From: Cetobacterium sp. 2A | GTDB lineage: Bacteria; Fusobacteriota; Fusobacteriia; Fusobacteriales; Fusobacteriaceae | Direction of reading: 5' to 3' | DNA: 64,000 bases | Assembly (NCBI RefSeq): GCF_014250685.1 | Contig: NZ_JACFAJ010000014.1 | Coordinates: forward strand, 1-64,000 | Shown here: positions 9,149-17,525 of the stretch, piece after piece | Position numbering within the stretch: position 1 is the stretch's first letter | How the letters are laid out: every line of letters starts with the position of its first letter | Made by a program: the position numbers and the translations under genes | The notes under the pieces: model-generated | Databases searched by the model: none | What the model saw: only the letters and a program-made list of their open reading frames with translations | What the model was told of the DNA's origin: nothing

Positions 9149-9942
9149 TGAGTGGTGGACTATATTCAATGGAAGCAAGAAGTTTTGATACAACTTTAGA
9201 TTTAAAAATGGTTAAACCTTATGGTGATACTATGAATGATGGAAAGACTCAGATTTCATTTACTCTTCCTGTTCCGGCGGGAGAAGAGGGAGTAGAAGCA
9301 GCAAAGCAACTTTTAAAGAAAATGGGATTTGAAAATCCACAAGTTTCATATTATAAAGAATTAACTGATGGATTTACTTTCTTTAACTGCTATGGAAGTT
9401 GTACTCACACAGTTGATTACAGTACTATATATGTTCCTAAAGTAGAATCAACAACTTGGTCTATGGAAGATACAGATAAGTATATAAAAGAGAATATTGG
9501 GAAAAAGTTGACAATACTTGGAGCAAGTACTGGAACTGATGCTCATACGGTAGGTATAGATGCTGTTATGAATATGAAGGGATATGCCGGTCATTATGGA
9601 CTTGAGAGATATGAAATGTTTGAAGCTTTAAATATAGGAAGTCAGGTTCCGAATGAAGAGTTTGTAGCGAAAGCTATAGAAATTGGTGCAGATGTATTAT
9701 TAGTTTCTCAAACGGTAACTCAAAAAGATGTTCATATAAAAAATTTAATAGAACTTGTTGAAATTTTAGAAGCTGAAGGAATTAGAGATAAAGTTATTTT
9801 GATTTGTGGTGGTGCAAGAATAACTCATGAATTAGCAAAAGAACTTGGATATGATGCTGGATTTGGAACAGGAACTTATGCAGATGATGTTGCGTCTTAT
9901 GTAGCTCAAGAAATGGAAAAAAGATTAAGAGAATCTAAATAG
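9148..9942 (+). CDS. kamE: Beta-lysine/D-lysine 5,6-aminomutase beta subunit
   Basis: A 264-residue cobalamin-binding subunit. The B12 motif D-x-H-x-x-G is DAHTVG at residues 131-136, so the cobalt ligand is His133. Lys144, eleven residues later in NMKGYAGHYG, is the expected PLP-binding lysine; both numbers equal those of the Clostridium sticklandii enzyme as I recall them. The Rossmann-like B12 domain continues to CGGARITHELAKELG. It requires adenosylcobalamin, so the host must make or import B12. AGGAGG lies 8-13 bases before the ATG, which overlaps the kamD stop. Confidence 0.96.
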   Translation: MSGGLYSMEARSFDTTLDLKMVKPYGDTMNDGKTQISFTLPVPAGEEGVEAAKQLLKKMGFENPQVSYYKELTDGFTFFNCYGSCTHTVDYSTIYVPKVESTTWSMEDTDKYIKENIGKKLTILGASTGTDAHTVGIDAVMNMKGYAGHYGLERYEMFEALNIGSQVPNEEFVAKAIEIGADVLLVSQTVTQKDVHIKNLIELVEILEAEGIRDKVILICGGARITHELAKELGYDAGFGTGTYADDVASYVAQEMEKRLRESK

Positions 9943-9962
9943 ATATTTTAAGGAGGAGCTAA

Positions 9963-10682
9963 ATGAAATTAGAAGGTAAAATAGCAGTTGTAACAGGTGG
10001 AGCAAGAGGAATTGGAGCTGAAATTTGTAACAAGTTAGCAGAACAAGGAGCAATCGTATATTCATGCGATTTAGGTGTTGGAGAATTCCAAAATGATAAT
10101 ATAAAATCAGAAATATTAAATGTCGTAGATAGAGAAGGGGTAGCAAATTTAGTTCAAAAAATAAAAGAAAAATATGGGAAAGTTGATATTTTAGTAAATA
10201 ATGCAGGAATAACTAAAGATGCTTTAATACAAAAGATGACAGAAGAAGCTTGGGATGCTGTAATTGACGTTAACTTAAAAGGTGTGTTTAATTTAACTCA
10301 AGCAATAGCTCCTATAATGATGGAAAATGGAATAGGATCTATCATCAATCTTTCATCTGTAGTTGGAGTTTATGGAAATATAGGACAAACTAACTACGTA
10401 GCAACTAAAGCTGGGGTAATAGGATTAACAAAAGCATGGGCAAAAGAGTTTGCAAGAAAAGGAGCAAAAGTTAGAACAAACGCAATAGCTCCTGGATTTA
10501 TAAAGACTCCAATGACAGTTGATTTACCTGAAAAAGTTATAGCTGGAATGATTGAAAAAACTCCTTTAAAAAGATTAGGAGAATCGGAAGATATAGCAAA
10601 TGCTGTTGTATTCTTAGCTAGTGATGATTCAAGTTTTATAACTGGTCAAACTTTAGGTGTAGATGGAGGACTTACTATTTAA
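9963..10682 (+). CDS. Short-chain dehydrogenase/reductase, FabG/acetoacetyl-CoA reductase type
   Basis: A 239-residue classical SDR. The cofactor motif TGGARGIG is at residues 11-18, NNAGITKDAL follows near residue 80, Ser in NLSSVVG near residue 130, and the catalytic Tyr-x3-Lys is YVATK near residue 146. It most resembles 3-oxoacyl-ACP or acetoacetyl-CoA reductases. It is the last gene of the lysine operon, 20 bases after kamE behind AAGGAGG. Acetoacetate and acetoacetyl-CoA arise in this pathway, so reduction of acetoacetyl-CoA or acetoacetate is a reasonable guess; a housekeeping fabG role cannot be excluded. Confidence 0.85.
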   Translation: MKLEGKIAVVTGGARGIGAEICNKLAEQGAIVYSCDLGVGEFQNDNIKSEILNVVDREGVANLVQKIKEKYGKVDILVNNAGITKDALIQKMTEEAWDAVIDVNLKGVFNLTQAIAPIMMENGIGSIINLSSVVGVYGNIGQTNYVATKAGVIGLTKAWAKEFARKGAKVRTNAIAPGFIKTPMTVDLPEKVIAGMIEKTPLKRLGESEDIANAVVFLASDDSSFITGQTLGVDGGLTI

Positions 10683-10725
10683 TAAAGAAAACTTTAGAAT
10701 AATTCTTTTTTCTTTTTTCTACTTA

Positions 10726-10734
10726 TGATATAAT
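10726..10734 (+). promoter_or_regulatory. Extended -10 promoter before the BFD-like gene
   Basis: TGA followed by a perfect TATAAT at 10729-10734 forms an extended -10 element. No good -35 hexamer is present, only a T-rich tract at 10706-10720. It lies 51 bases before the start codon, so the downstream gene can be transcribed apart from the lysine operon. Confidence 0.45.
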
Positions 10735-10785
10735 TATAACGTTTCAAAAACAGCTATATAATTGGAAGATTAAAGGAGAATAAAG

Positions 10786-11106
10786 ATGGCAGCAAATAAA
10801 ATAATATGTACTTGTAAAAATGTAGATTATGTTACTATAAGAATGGCAATGGTTAAAGGGGCACGTACTCTAGATCAGATAAAAGAGATGACAGGAGCAG
10901 CTACTGGTTGTGGAAAATGTGCTGAAGAGATAGAGAAGATACTTTCTTCTGTATGTGGATGTACAGGAACTTCTATGGAATCAGTTATTAATGCAGTTAG
11001 AAATGGTGCTGATACGACAGAGGAAGTAGCAGAAATTACTGGAGCTGGAGCAGCTTGTGGAAGATGTAAGGTTTTAGTAAAGGATATAATAGAGAGAAAG
11101 TTCTAA
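10786..11106 (+). CDS. Tandem BFD-like [2Fe-2S]-binding protein
   Basis: A 106-residue cytoplasmic protein made of two repeats of a BFD-like (bacterioferritin-associated ferredoxin) domain. Repeat 1 has CTC at residues 8-10 and CGKC near residue 43; repeat 2 has CGC near residue 59 and CGRC near residue 95. The C-x-C...C-x2-C pattern is the usual [2Fe-2S] ligand set, so two clusters are predicted. BFD-like domains normally occur singly, or within NirB or glycerol dehydrogenase-type proteins. AAAGGAG precedes the ATG. Electron transfer to a nearby oxidoreductase is possible but not shown. Confidence 0.8.
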   Translation: MAANKIICTCKNVDYVTIRMAMVKGARTLDQIKEMTGAATGCGKCAEEIEKILSSVCGCTGTSMESVINAVRNGADTTEEVAEITGAGAACGRCKVLVKDIIERKF

Positions 11107-11126
11107 TTAAATAAAAAGAGTATTTC

Positions 11127-11167
11127 AGGGGGTCTTAGTTCTGTATTTTATAGAACCAAGACCCCTT
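11127..11167. terminator. Hairpin between convergent genes
   Basis: A 14-base-pair stem (GGGGTCTTAGTTCT with AGAACCAAGACCCC, one mismatch) encloses a 9-base loop. It sits between the ends of the BFD-like gene and the minus-strand flavoprotein gene. No clear T-run follows at once on the plus strand, so termination strength is uncertain; it may serve both directions. Confidence 0.5.
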
Positions 11168-11198
11168 GATTAATATGAAGAATACAATCTCTCTTTTT

Positions 11199-12551
11199 TT
11201 ATTTTCTTAAAAGTTTTAAAATTGGATTTTCAGAAAGATGCTCAACATTTGCCATTTTTGCAATTTTTCTTATAACATCTGAATATGTTGGATATGCTTG
11301 AATAGATTCAACATATTTGTATAGAGGGATATTTAAAGACTTCATTAATTGAATAGTTCCAATAATTTCACCTGCTCTTTCTCCAAGACATGAAGCTCCA
11401 ACGATTTTATCTTTATAGCACATTACTTTTAGAAGAAATTTCTTCTCTAATGAGGCTATAGATCTATCGTTCGTTTTTTCGTCAAGAGTATAAACTCTTA
11501 AATCTACTCCATATTTTTCTCTTGCTTCTTTTTCATTAAGACCTGTTCTGGAATATTCTGGACTTAGAAAAATTACCCATGGAATAGATGTATAGTCTGC
11601 AGATTTTTTTATAACTGGGGCTACAATATTTCTAACGACAATTTCACCTTGATAACCTGCCATGTGTGAAAATTTATATGGGCAACAAACATCTCCAGCT
11701 GAATAAATATTATTCATAGATGTTTGAAGATAGTCATTTGTTAAAATACCTTTTTCTGTATATGAAATATCCGCTTTATCTAAATCTAAATCATCTAAAT
11801 TAGGTTTTCTTCCTGTGGATAGAAAAACTTTTTCACATTCAACAATTTTATTTTTTCCATTTTGGACAAAATTAACTTTAGTTTTGATTCCATCTTTAGA
11901 AAAACTTATCTCATCTACTCCCAATTCTAAAGTAATATTGTTTTCTTTTAGGCAATTAATAGCATACTCTCCTATTTCTGGATCTTCAAGTGGAAGAAGT
12001 ACTTTTGATTTTTCTAAAATAGTGACTTTACTTCCTAACTTTGCAAGCGGTAAAGAAAGTTCTAGAGAAATTACTCCACCTCCTATAAAAACAATAGATT
12101 TTGGGATTTCAGTTTGTAAGAAAAAATTCTCATTAGTGAGATATTCTATTTTTTCTAAGCCAGGAATATGAGGAATAAATGGTGAGCTTCCAGTAGAAAT
12201 AACTATATATTCACTTTTATATTCGCTACCATCTACAATAATGGTATTAGAATCAATAAATTTTGGATTTCCAATAATTACATCAATTCCCATATCCCTT
12301 AAAACATCTGGAGTTTCATGAGAATATACATTAGAAATAATTTTATTGACTTCTTTGAAAATATTAGTTGGATCTGTATTTTGTGCTGCTAGATGAATAA
12401 AAGATTTTGAGGGGATACATCCTGACCAAGTACATTCCCCACCTATATGTTTTTTTTCAATTAAAAGTACTTTTTTTCCAATTTTTGTGGAGCCAATTGC
12501 AACAGTCAATCCTGCAGCTCCGCCACCTATAACGATAACATCATATTTCAT
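11199..12551 (-). CDS. Pyridine nucleotide-disulfide oxidoreductase (lipoamide dehydrogenase/mercuric reductase-like)
   Basis: A 450-residue class I flavoprotein disulfide reductase. The FAD motif GGGAAG is at residues 9-14, the redox pair is CTWSGC at about residues 41-46, an NAD(P) motif GGGVISLEL lies near residue 160, the second FAD motif YSAGDV near residue 290, and the dimerisation domain ends the protein. The C-terminal motif is QAYPTYSD where lipoamide dehydrogenases have HAHPT, so the His base is Tyr and true lipoamide dehydrogenase activity is doubtful. The start at 12551 was chosen for its AAAGGAG site. It is divergent from the transketolase genes across an inverted repeat. Confidence 0.85.
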   Translation of the reverse strand: MKYDVIVIGGGAAGLTVAIGSTKIGKKVLLIEKKHIGGECTWSGCIPSKSFIHLAAQNTDPTNIFKEVNKIISNVYSHETPDVLRDMGIDVIIGNPKFIDSNTIIVDGSEYKSEYIVISTGSSPFIPHIPGLEKIEYLTNENFFLQTEIPKSIVFIGGGVISLELSLPLAKLGSKVTILEKSKVLLPLEDPEIGEYAINCLKENNITLELGVDEISFSKDGIKTKVNFVQNGKNKIVECEKVFLSTGRKPNLDDLDLDKADISYTEKGILTNDYLQTSMNNIYSAGDVCCPYKFSHMAGYQGEIVVRNIVAPVIKKSADYTSIPWVIFLSPEYSRTGLNEKEAREKYGVDLRVYTLDEKTNDRSIASLEKKFLLKVMCYKDKIVGASCLGERAGEIIGTIQLMKSLNIPLYKYVESIQAYPTYSDVIRKIAKMANVEHLSENPILKLLRK

Positions 12552-12575
12552 AGTAATCTCCTTTAAATAATATCC

Positions 12576-12603
12576 TGTGAATAATCTTACAATATTATTC
12601 ACA
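12576..12603. promoter_or_regulatory. Perfect 10-base inverted repeat in a divergent promoter region
   Basis: TGTGAATAAT and ATTATTCACA are perfect inverted arms separated by 8 bases. The element lies between the divergent flavoprotein and transketolase starts, about 25 and 50 bases from them. This is the expected place for an operator controlling both. The 18-base gap between TGTGA and TCACA is too long for classic CRP or Rex sites. Confidence 0.55.
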
Positions 12604-12653
12604 AAAAAAGAAATTATCTTTTAATTTTGTATATTAAAGTGGAGGTGTTACAA

Positions 12654-13448
12654 GTGGAAAAAGAATGTAAAAGAATTAGAAGAGAAATATTAGAAATGAT
12701 TCATACTGCTGGATCAGGGCACCCAGGAGGTTCACTTTCTGGAGTGGAATTATTGTATGTGTTATATTCAGAATTTTTAAAATATGACTCAAATAATCCT
12801 AAGTTAGAGAATAGAGACAGAGTTATTATTTCTAAAGGACATGCATCAGCACTTGTTTACTCAATTTTATCAGAATTTGGATTTTTTCCTAAAAAAGAAT
12901 TAAAAAATTTCAGAAAGTTACATTCGTTATTACAAGGTCATGTCTATAGAGAAGTTCCTGGAGTTGAGCTTTCAACAGGATCATTAGGACAGGGATTGAG
13001 CTATTCTTGTGGAGTAGCGATGGCTGGAGTATTAAATAAAAAAGATTATAAAACTTTTTGTTATCTTGGAGATGGAGAGTTGCAAGAAGGGAATGTTTGG
13101 GAGGCAGCTATGACTGCGGGATTTAGAAAGTTGAATAATTTATGTGCGATAGTTGATTATAATAAAGTTCAGGAAAATGGATTAGTAAGAGAAATAAAAT
13201 CTCTCGAACCATTAAGAAAAAAATTTGAAGATTTTGGATGGTCTACAGTAGAAATTAATGGACACGATATTTCAGAAATTAAAATGGCGTTCAATAAATT
13301 TTTAAAAGAAACTGAAAAGCCGTTTGTAATTATAGCTAATACAATTAAAGGGAAGGGTGTTTCATTTATGGAAATGAATAGTTTATGGCACGGAAAAGCA
13401 CCTAATGACGTGGAATTACAAAAAGCACTTGAAGAGATTGGAGGATAA
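12654..13448 (+). CDS. Transketolase, N-terminal (thiamin diphosphate-binding) subunit
   Basis: A 264-residue protein matching the PP domain of transketolase. The TPP motif begins GDGELQEGN at residues 139-147 and ends with the Asn of VDYNKVQ; GSGHPGGSLSG near residue 21 and SKGHASA near residue 60 are family signatures. With the next gene it makes a split transketolase that moves two-carbon units between sugar phosphates such as xylulose-5-phosphate. I chose the GTG at 12654, nine bases after GGAGG; an upstream TTG at 12627 lacks a ribosome binding site. The partner starts 5 bases after the stop. Confidence 0.93.
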   Translation: MEKECKRIRREILEMIHTAGSGHPGGSLSGVELLYVLYSEFLKYDSNNPKLENRDRVIISKGHASALVYSILSEFGFFPKKELKNFRKLHSLLQGHVYREVPGVELSTGSLGQGLSYSCGVAMAGVLNKKDYKTFCYLGDGELQEGNVWEAAMTAGFRKLNNLCAIVDYNKVQENGLVREIKSLEPLRKKFEDFGWSTVEINGHDISEIKMAFNKFLKETEKPFVIIANTIKGKGVSFMEMNSLWHGKAPNDVELQKALEEIGG

Positions 13449-13453
13449 AGAGA

Positions 13454-14389
13454 ATGGATATGAAATCTACAAGAGATGCATTTGGGGAAGTATTGGTTGA
13501 AATGGGAGAGAAAAACGAAAAGATAGTAGCTCTTTCTGCTGATTTACAGGATTCAACAAAAGCTATTGAGTTTCAGAAGAAATTTCCAACTAGATTTTTT
13601 AATGTTGGAATATCAGAACAAGATTTAATAGGTATAGCATCAGGATTTGCAGATGAAAATTTTATCCCTATAGTTTCCTCATTCGCATCTTTTTTGACTA
13701 CTAGACCATATGACCAAATAAGGATATTAGTTTGTTATAATAACTTAAATGTAAAAATAGTTGCAACTCATACGGGACTGACAGTTGGAGAAGACGGAGG
13801 AACAGCACAAGCTTTAGAAGATATTGCAATTATGAGAGTTTTACCGAATATGAAAGTTTTTCAACCATGTGATTCAAATGAAACTAAAGCTATTTTTAAG
13901 GCAGTTTTAGAAGAGAAAGGCCCTTGTTATATACGTTTAGCTAGAGCTATGTATCCAATAATATATTCGCAGGAAAAATCTTTTAAAATTGGAAAAAGTG
14001 ATATATTAATAGAGGGAACTGATATAACTATTTTTGCAACTGGATTTATGGTTTCAAAAGCATTGGACGTAGAAAAAATGTTAAAAAAAGATGGTTGTTC
14101 GGCAAGAGTTGTGAATATTTCATCAATAAAACCAATTGATAGAGATTTGATAATTGAAAGTGCATTAAAAACAAGGGCTTTTGTTACAATAGAAGAACAC
14201 CAAAAGAGTGGAGGATTAGGATCTGCTATAGCTGAAGTAATTTGTGAAAAAAATCCAATCCCAATTAAAATAATTGGGATTGAGGATGAATTTGGACAAT
14301 CTGGCACGCCATCTGAATTAATAAAAGAATACGGTTTAGACGAGCAATCTATTTATCTTAATATAAAAAACTTTATAGAAGATTTATAA
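13454..14389 (+). CDS. Transketolase, C-terminal subunit
   Basis: A 311-residue protein with the pyrimidine-binding (Pyr) domain and the C-terminal transketolase domain. The Pyr domain contains FNVGISEQDLIGIASG near residue 48, with the catalytic Glu of the SEQ motif that activates TPP, and HTGLTVGEDGGTAQ near residue 115. The C-terminal domain starts near residue 180. GGAGG precedes the ATG by 9 bases. Its last 17 bases overlap the end of the convergent thiY gene. Split transketolases are common in Firmicutes and fusobacteria. Some related two-subunit enzymes act on other substrates, so the exact sugar is inferred. Confidence 0.93.
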   Translation: MDMKSTRDAFGEVLVEMGEKNEKIVALSADLQDSTKAIEFQKKFPTRFFNVGISEQDLIGIASGFADENFIPIVSSFASFLTTRPYDQIRILVCYNNLNVKIVATHTGLTVGEDGGTAQALEDIAIMRVLPNMKVFQPCDSNETKAIFKAVLEEKGPCYIRLARAMYPIIYSQEKSFKIGKSDILIEGTDITIFATGFMVSKALDVEKMLKKDGCSARVVNISSIKPIDRDLIIESALKTRAFVTIEEHQKSGGLGSAIAEVICEKNPIPIKIIGIEDEFGQSGTPSELIKEYGLDEQSIYLNIKNFIEDL

Positions 14390-15359
14390 AGAAATTTTCG
14401 GAAGGAATTTTCTTGTCTATAAGATTTTCTTTTAAAAGCCATTCATTATTTTGTTCCCAAATATTTTTATCTTGAAAGAAAAAATTCCCATTTTCAGAAA
14501 TCATCATTGGAATAAGTATATCTATACTTTTATTTTCAATATTTTTAGATAATGGGAAACTTTCTTTTTGTTGATTTTTAATAATTAAATCTACTGATTC
14601 GTAAGGAGAATTTTTCACGTCAGAAATTGCTCTTTCTGAAGCTTTTAGGAATTTTTTCAAAGTATCTTTTTTATTTAAAATAGTTTCATCTCCCGCTATA
14701 AAAACCCATCCATAATGATTTGGAATCCCATATTGCTCTGGTGTAAAATAATTTATTTCAAATCCTTTATCTTCCATAACTGGAATTTCGTGATTTATAA
14801 CCCCACCAATTGTTGCATCCACTTGATTTGTAATCATCGCCGTTAAAAGCTCAAAACCGACGTCTATTAATTTTACTGATTCAATATCTTTATTACTATT
14901 TTTAACTAGTGATTTGATAATTGATTCTGAATAAAGAGAACCAGAATATCCAATTTTTTTTCCAGCTAAATCTTCCGGAGAAAAAATTTCTTTATCTTTA
15001 AGAGAAATAATAACATTTGAAGGTTTTTTAGTAACTGCTCCGATGGATTTTATAGGAATATTTTCATTAGTCTTTTTCATGATAACTTCATGCATATAGT
15101 AAAGTCCAATATCTGCTTTTCCAGCCGCAGTAAGGGCAATTGGATCGTTTGGAGTTGATGGAAATCTTATATTAACCTTTAGTCCCTCTTCTTCAAAATA
15201 TCCTTTTTCAATTGCGGTATATATAAAACTATGTAGAGCATTGGGGTACCAATCCAAGACTAAATCAACAGATTCTAAATTTTTAATATCTTTAGATTTT
15301 CCACAAGATATTATAATAAATGATAGTATAGATATTATAAAAAATTTAATAATTTTCAT
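14373..15359 (-). CDS. thiY: Thiamin-precursor ABC transporter, substrate-binding lipoprotein (ThiY-like)
   Basis: A 328-residue NMT1/THI5-like binding protein. It starts with a signal peptide and lipobox ending IIISC, with the lipid-anchored Cys at residue 19. The mature part begins DLVLDWYPNALHSF, a typical start for this family. It probably binds a pyrimidine breakdown product of thiamin such as formylaminopyrimidine, which TenA then processes. The ATG at 15359 overlaps the thiX stop as TAATG behind GGAGAGG. It is the last gene of the TPP-riboswitch operon and its 3' end overlaps the convergent transketolase gene. Confidence 0.88.
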   Translation of the reverse strand: MKIIKFFIISILSFIIISCGKSKDIKNLESVDLVLDWYPNALHSFIYTAIEKGYFEEEGLKVNIRFPSTPNDPIALTAAGKADIGLYYMHEVIMKKTNENIPIKSIGAVTKKPSNVIISLKDKEIFSPEDLAGKKIGYSGSLYSESIIKSLVKNSNKDIESVKLIDVGFELLTAMITNQVDATIGGVINHEIPVMEDKGFEINYFTPEQYGIPNHYGWVFIAGDETILNKKDTLKKFLKASERAISDVKNSPYESVDLIIKNQQKESFPLSKNIENKSIDILIPMMISENGNFFFQDKNIWEQNNEWLLKENLIDKKIPSENFFINLL

Positions 15360-16102
15360 TATTGACCTCTCCAATAAATATATTTTTTTTCTAATATACT
15401 AATAAAGTTTACAGAAATGATGGCAAAAATTGATAAAATTAGGATTGGGGCAAATACTCCAAAACCATTTAATTGTGTCATCATTCTTTTACTAAAATAC
15501 CCAAGTCCTTTTTCTGATCCCAACCATTCCCCTATTGAAGCTCCTATTAAACTTAATGGAATGACAATTTTTAAAGATGAAAATAAATAGGGAAGAACTG
15601 TTGGTATTTTAAGTTTGAAAAAAATTTGTCGCTTTGATGCATTCATGGAAATTAATAATTCTAAATACTCTTTTTTTACTGATTTTAAACCTTCATGAAT
15701 ATTAATTGTTATTGGAAAAAATATCATAATTATAGCGACGATAACTTTACTCCATATAGTATATCCAAACCAGAGAATAAAAATGGGGGCAATAGCTATA
15801 ATAGGTAAAGTTTGAGATGTAACTATGAGAGGATAAATCATTTGCTCAAACCATTCATAATTATCCATGAGTATAGCTAGTAAAATTCCCAAAACTATAG
15901 AGATGCTCAGAGAAATTAAAACAATTAATAGTGTTGCTGGAAGATGTACAAAAAATAGTGAGATTCGATTTTCAAATATAAATTTTAAAATTCCTGATGG
16001 CCAAGGAAGAAGATATTGTTTGCCAACATATCTGGATATTATTTCCCAAATTAATATGAAAAATGCTGTAGATAAAAACGAGTAATTTTGCTTATTTTTC
16101 AT
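15359..16102 (-). CDS. thiX: Thiamin-precursor ABC transporter, permease (ThiX-like)
   Basis: A 247-residue inner-membrane permease with about six hydrophobic segments, of the SsuC/TauC/ThiX type. The cytoplasmic EAA-like loop is seen as ELLISMNASKRQIFFKLKIP around residues 145-165, the site that docks to the ATPase. It pairs with ThiZ and ThiY. The start overlaps thiZ by 11 bases and the stop overlaps thiY by one base. The family alone would also fit alkylsulfonate or nitrate uptake; the tenA neighbour and TPP riboswitch decide for thiamin precursors. Confidence 0.88.
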   Translation of the reverse strand: MKNKQNYSFLSTAFFILIWEIISRYVGKQYLLPWPSGILKFIFENRISLFFVHLPATLLIVLISLSISIVLGILLAILMDNYEWFEQMIYPLIVTSQTLPIIAIAPIFILWFGYTIWSKVIVAIIMIFFPITINIHEGLKSVKKEYLELLISMNASKRQIFFKLKIPTVLPYLFSSLKIVIPLSLIGASIGEWLGSEKGLGYFSKRMMTQLNGFGVFAPILILSIFAIISVNFISILEKKYIYWRGQ

Positions 16103-16814
16103 ATTTTTCTCCTTTAATAGTAGTTAAGATATTATTTCTTAGATTATTTAAGTCTATATTTGAAAGATTTTTATTGATATGAAATTCTTTAAAATCTTTA
16201 ATTGGAGAATTTTTTATTACAATAATTCTATCAGATAGATAAATTGCTTCATCAATATCGTGTGTAACAAATAAAAATGTTTTATCGAGATTTAAAATTA
16301 TTTCTGATAGCCATTCTCTAAGAAAAATTTTAGTAATTGAATCTAGAGCACTAAAAGGTTCGTCAAGTAGTAGTAAATCTGCATCCGATATAAGTGTTCG
16401 AACTAGCGAGATCCTTTGTCTCATACCTCCAGATAGTTCTTTTGGGTAACTGTTTCCCCATTGACTTAAGGAAAGAACCTTCAAAAGATCTTTTGCTTTC
16501 TTTAGTGAGGTTTCCTTATCAACACCTTGTATATCAAGAGGTAAAACTATATTCTCTAAAATATTTTTCCATGGCAACAAAGAATCATTTTGAGGCATAT
16601 ATGAAATTTTTAACGAATTATTTAAAATAGATTTTAAATTAACTTTTTCTAAACCAGCTAATATTCTTAGTAAAGTGGTTTTACCAGATCCACTAGCTCC
16701 CAATATAGAAACAAATTCTCCTTTTTTAATATTCAGATTAAAATTTTCTAAAATATTACAATCAGAATTTTTATATTTAAAATTTAAGTTATTAATTTTT
16801 AAAATTGAATCCAT
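16092..16814 (-). CDS. thiZ: Thiamin-precursor ABC transporter, ATP-binding protein (ThiZ-like)
   Basis: A 240-residue ABC ATPase. Walker A is GASGSGKTT at about residues 39-47, the signature is LSGGMRQRISLVR near residue 130, Walker B LLLLDEPFSALD near residue 154 and the switch His lies in VTHDIDEA. It energises uptake through ThiX. The ATG follows the tenA stop with no intervening base, so the two are translationally coupled. ThiY, ThiX and ThiZ form a three-part importer. Confidence 0.9.
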   Translation of the reverse strand: MDSILKINNLNFKYKNSDCNILENFNLNIKKGEFVSILGASGSGKTTLLRILAGLEKVNLKSILNNSLKISYMPQNDSLLPWKNILENIVLPLDIQGVDKETSLKKAKDLLKVLSLSQWGNSYPKELSGGMRQRISLVRTLISDADLLLLDEPFSALDSITKIFLREWLSEIILNLDKTFLFVTHDIDEAIYLSDRIIVIKNSPIKDFKEFHINKNLSNIDLNNLRNNILTTIKGEKYEK

Positions 16815-17474
16815 TTAAACTTCCTTTCCATAAACCATATCCCAGAATAAATATTCATATTTGCTAGTATTAATAAAAATTTCTATTAATTTTTCTTTGT
16901 GAGAACTAGAAAGATTTTGACAAAAATTATTTGTTAAATCGATTAACCATTGGTTTATTTTTTGATAGTCTTCAGAGATATATGTCTTTATCCAATCACC
17001 ATAAAGAGGATGAATGGTAGAATTTTCAATTTTGGATAATTCTAAACCTATAAGATGATAACTCCACATACAAGCTAGCAGGGCAACGGTTATTTCTGGC
17101 ATTCCACCATTGTGAGAAACAGACATCATATAATGAGTATATGATAAATTTATTAGAGATGGTTTTGAGTTTACAATTTCATCTTTAGTAATATTTAAAA
17201 CTTTCATATAATGTTTATGAATTCCCATTTCAGAATTTAAAATTCCATCTAATAGTTTAGAAAATTTTTGCATAGATGCTTCATCTTCAGATTTTATTAC
17301 ACCAAGAGCAAAAATTTTTGCATAATCTAAAAGATATAGATAATCTTGGACTATATAAAATCTAAACTTATCTTCCTCTAATTCTCCCGTTCCAATCCCA
17401 TTAACAAAAGGGTGTGAATAATATGTATCCCAAATATTTGTTGCACTATTTAGTAGCTGATTTGAAAATAACAT
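16815..17474 (-). CDS. tenA: Thiaminase II / aminopyrimidine aminohydrolase
   Basis: A 219-residue helical TenA protein. It hydrolyses aminomethyl-pyrimidine derivatives of degraded thiamin to HMP for reuse. The catalytic cysteine is Cys135 in ALLACMWSYHLIG, the same number as in Bacillus subtilis TenA, and Glu207 in KYEYLFWDM matches the second active-site residue. It is the first gene of the riboswitch operon behind AGGAGG. The tenA plus thiXYZ arrangement is a known salvage module for formylaminopyrimidine. Confidence 0.95.
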   Translation of the reverse strand: MLFSNQLLNSATNIWDTYYSHPFVNGIGTGELEEDKFRFYIVQDYLYLLDYAKIFALGVIKSEDEASMQKFSKLLDGILNSEMGIHKHYMKVLNITKDEIVNSKPSLINLSYTHYMMSVSHNGGMPEITVALLACMWSYHLIGLELSKIENSTIHPLYGDWIKTYISEDYQKINQWLIDLTNNFCQNLSSSHKEKLIEIFINTSKYEYLFWDMVYGKEV

Positions 17475-17500
17475 AAAAACCTCCTAAAATTTTGAAAATA

Positions 17501-17525
17501 AAAAAGCTGCATCAAGGACGCAGCT
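17501..17525 (-). terminator. Expression-platform terminator of the TPP riboswitch
   Basis: On the minus strand AGCTGC and GCAGCT enclose a 13-base segment and are followed by TTTTTT, about 26 bases before the tenA start. It lies just after the TPP aptamer, so ligand binding probably allows this hairpin to form and stops transcription. Confidence 0.8.

Noticed and set aside
10684-10711. A terminator after the SDR gene
   Set aside because: AAAGAA and TTCTTT could pair, but the stem is six A-T-rich bases with a long loop and was judged too weak.
12576-12603. A CRP or Rex binding site
   Set aside because: TGTGA and TCACA are present but separated by 18 bases; CRP sites need 6 and Rex-type sites need about 4-8.
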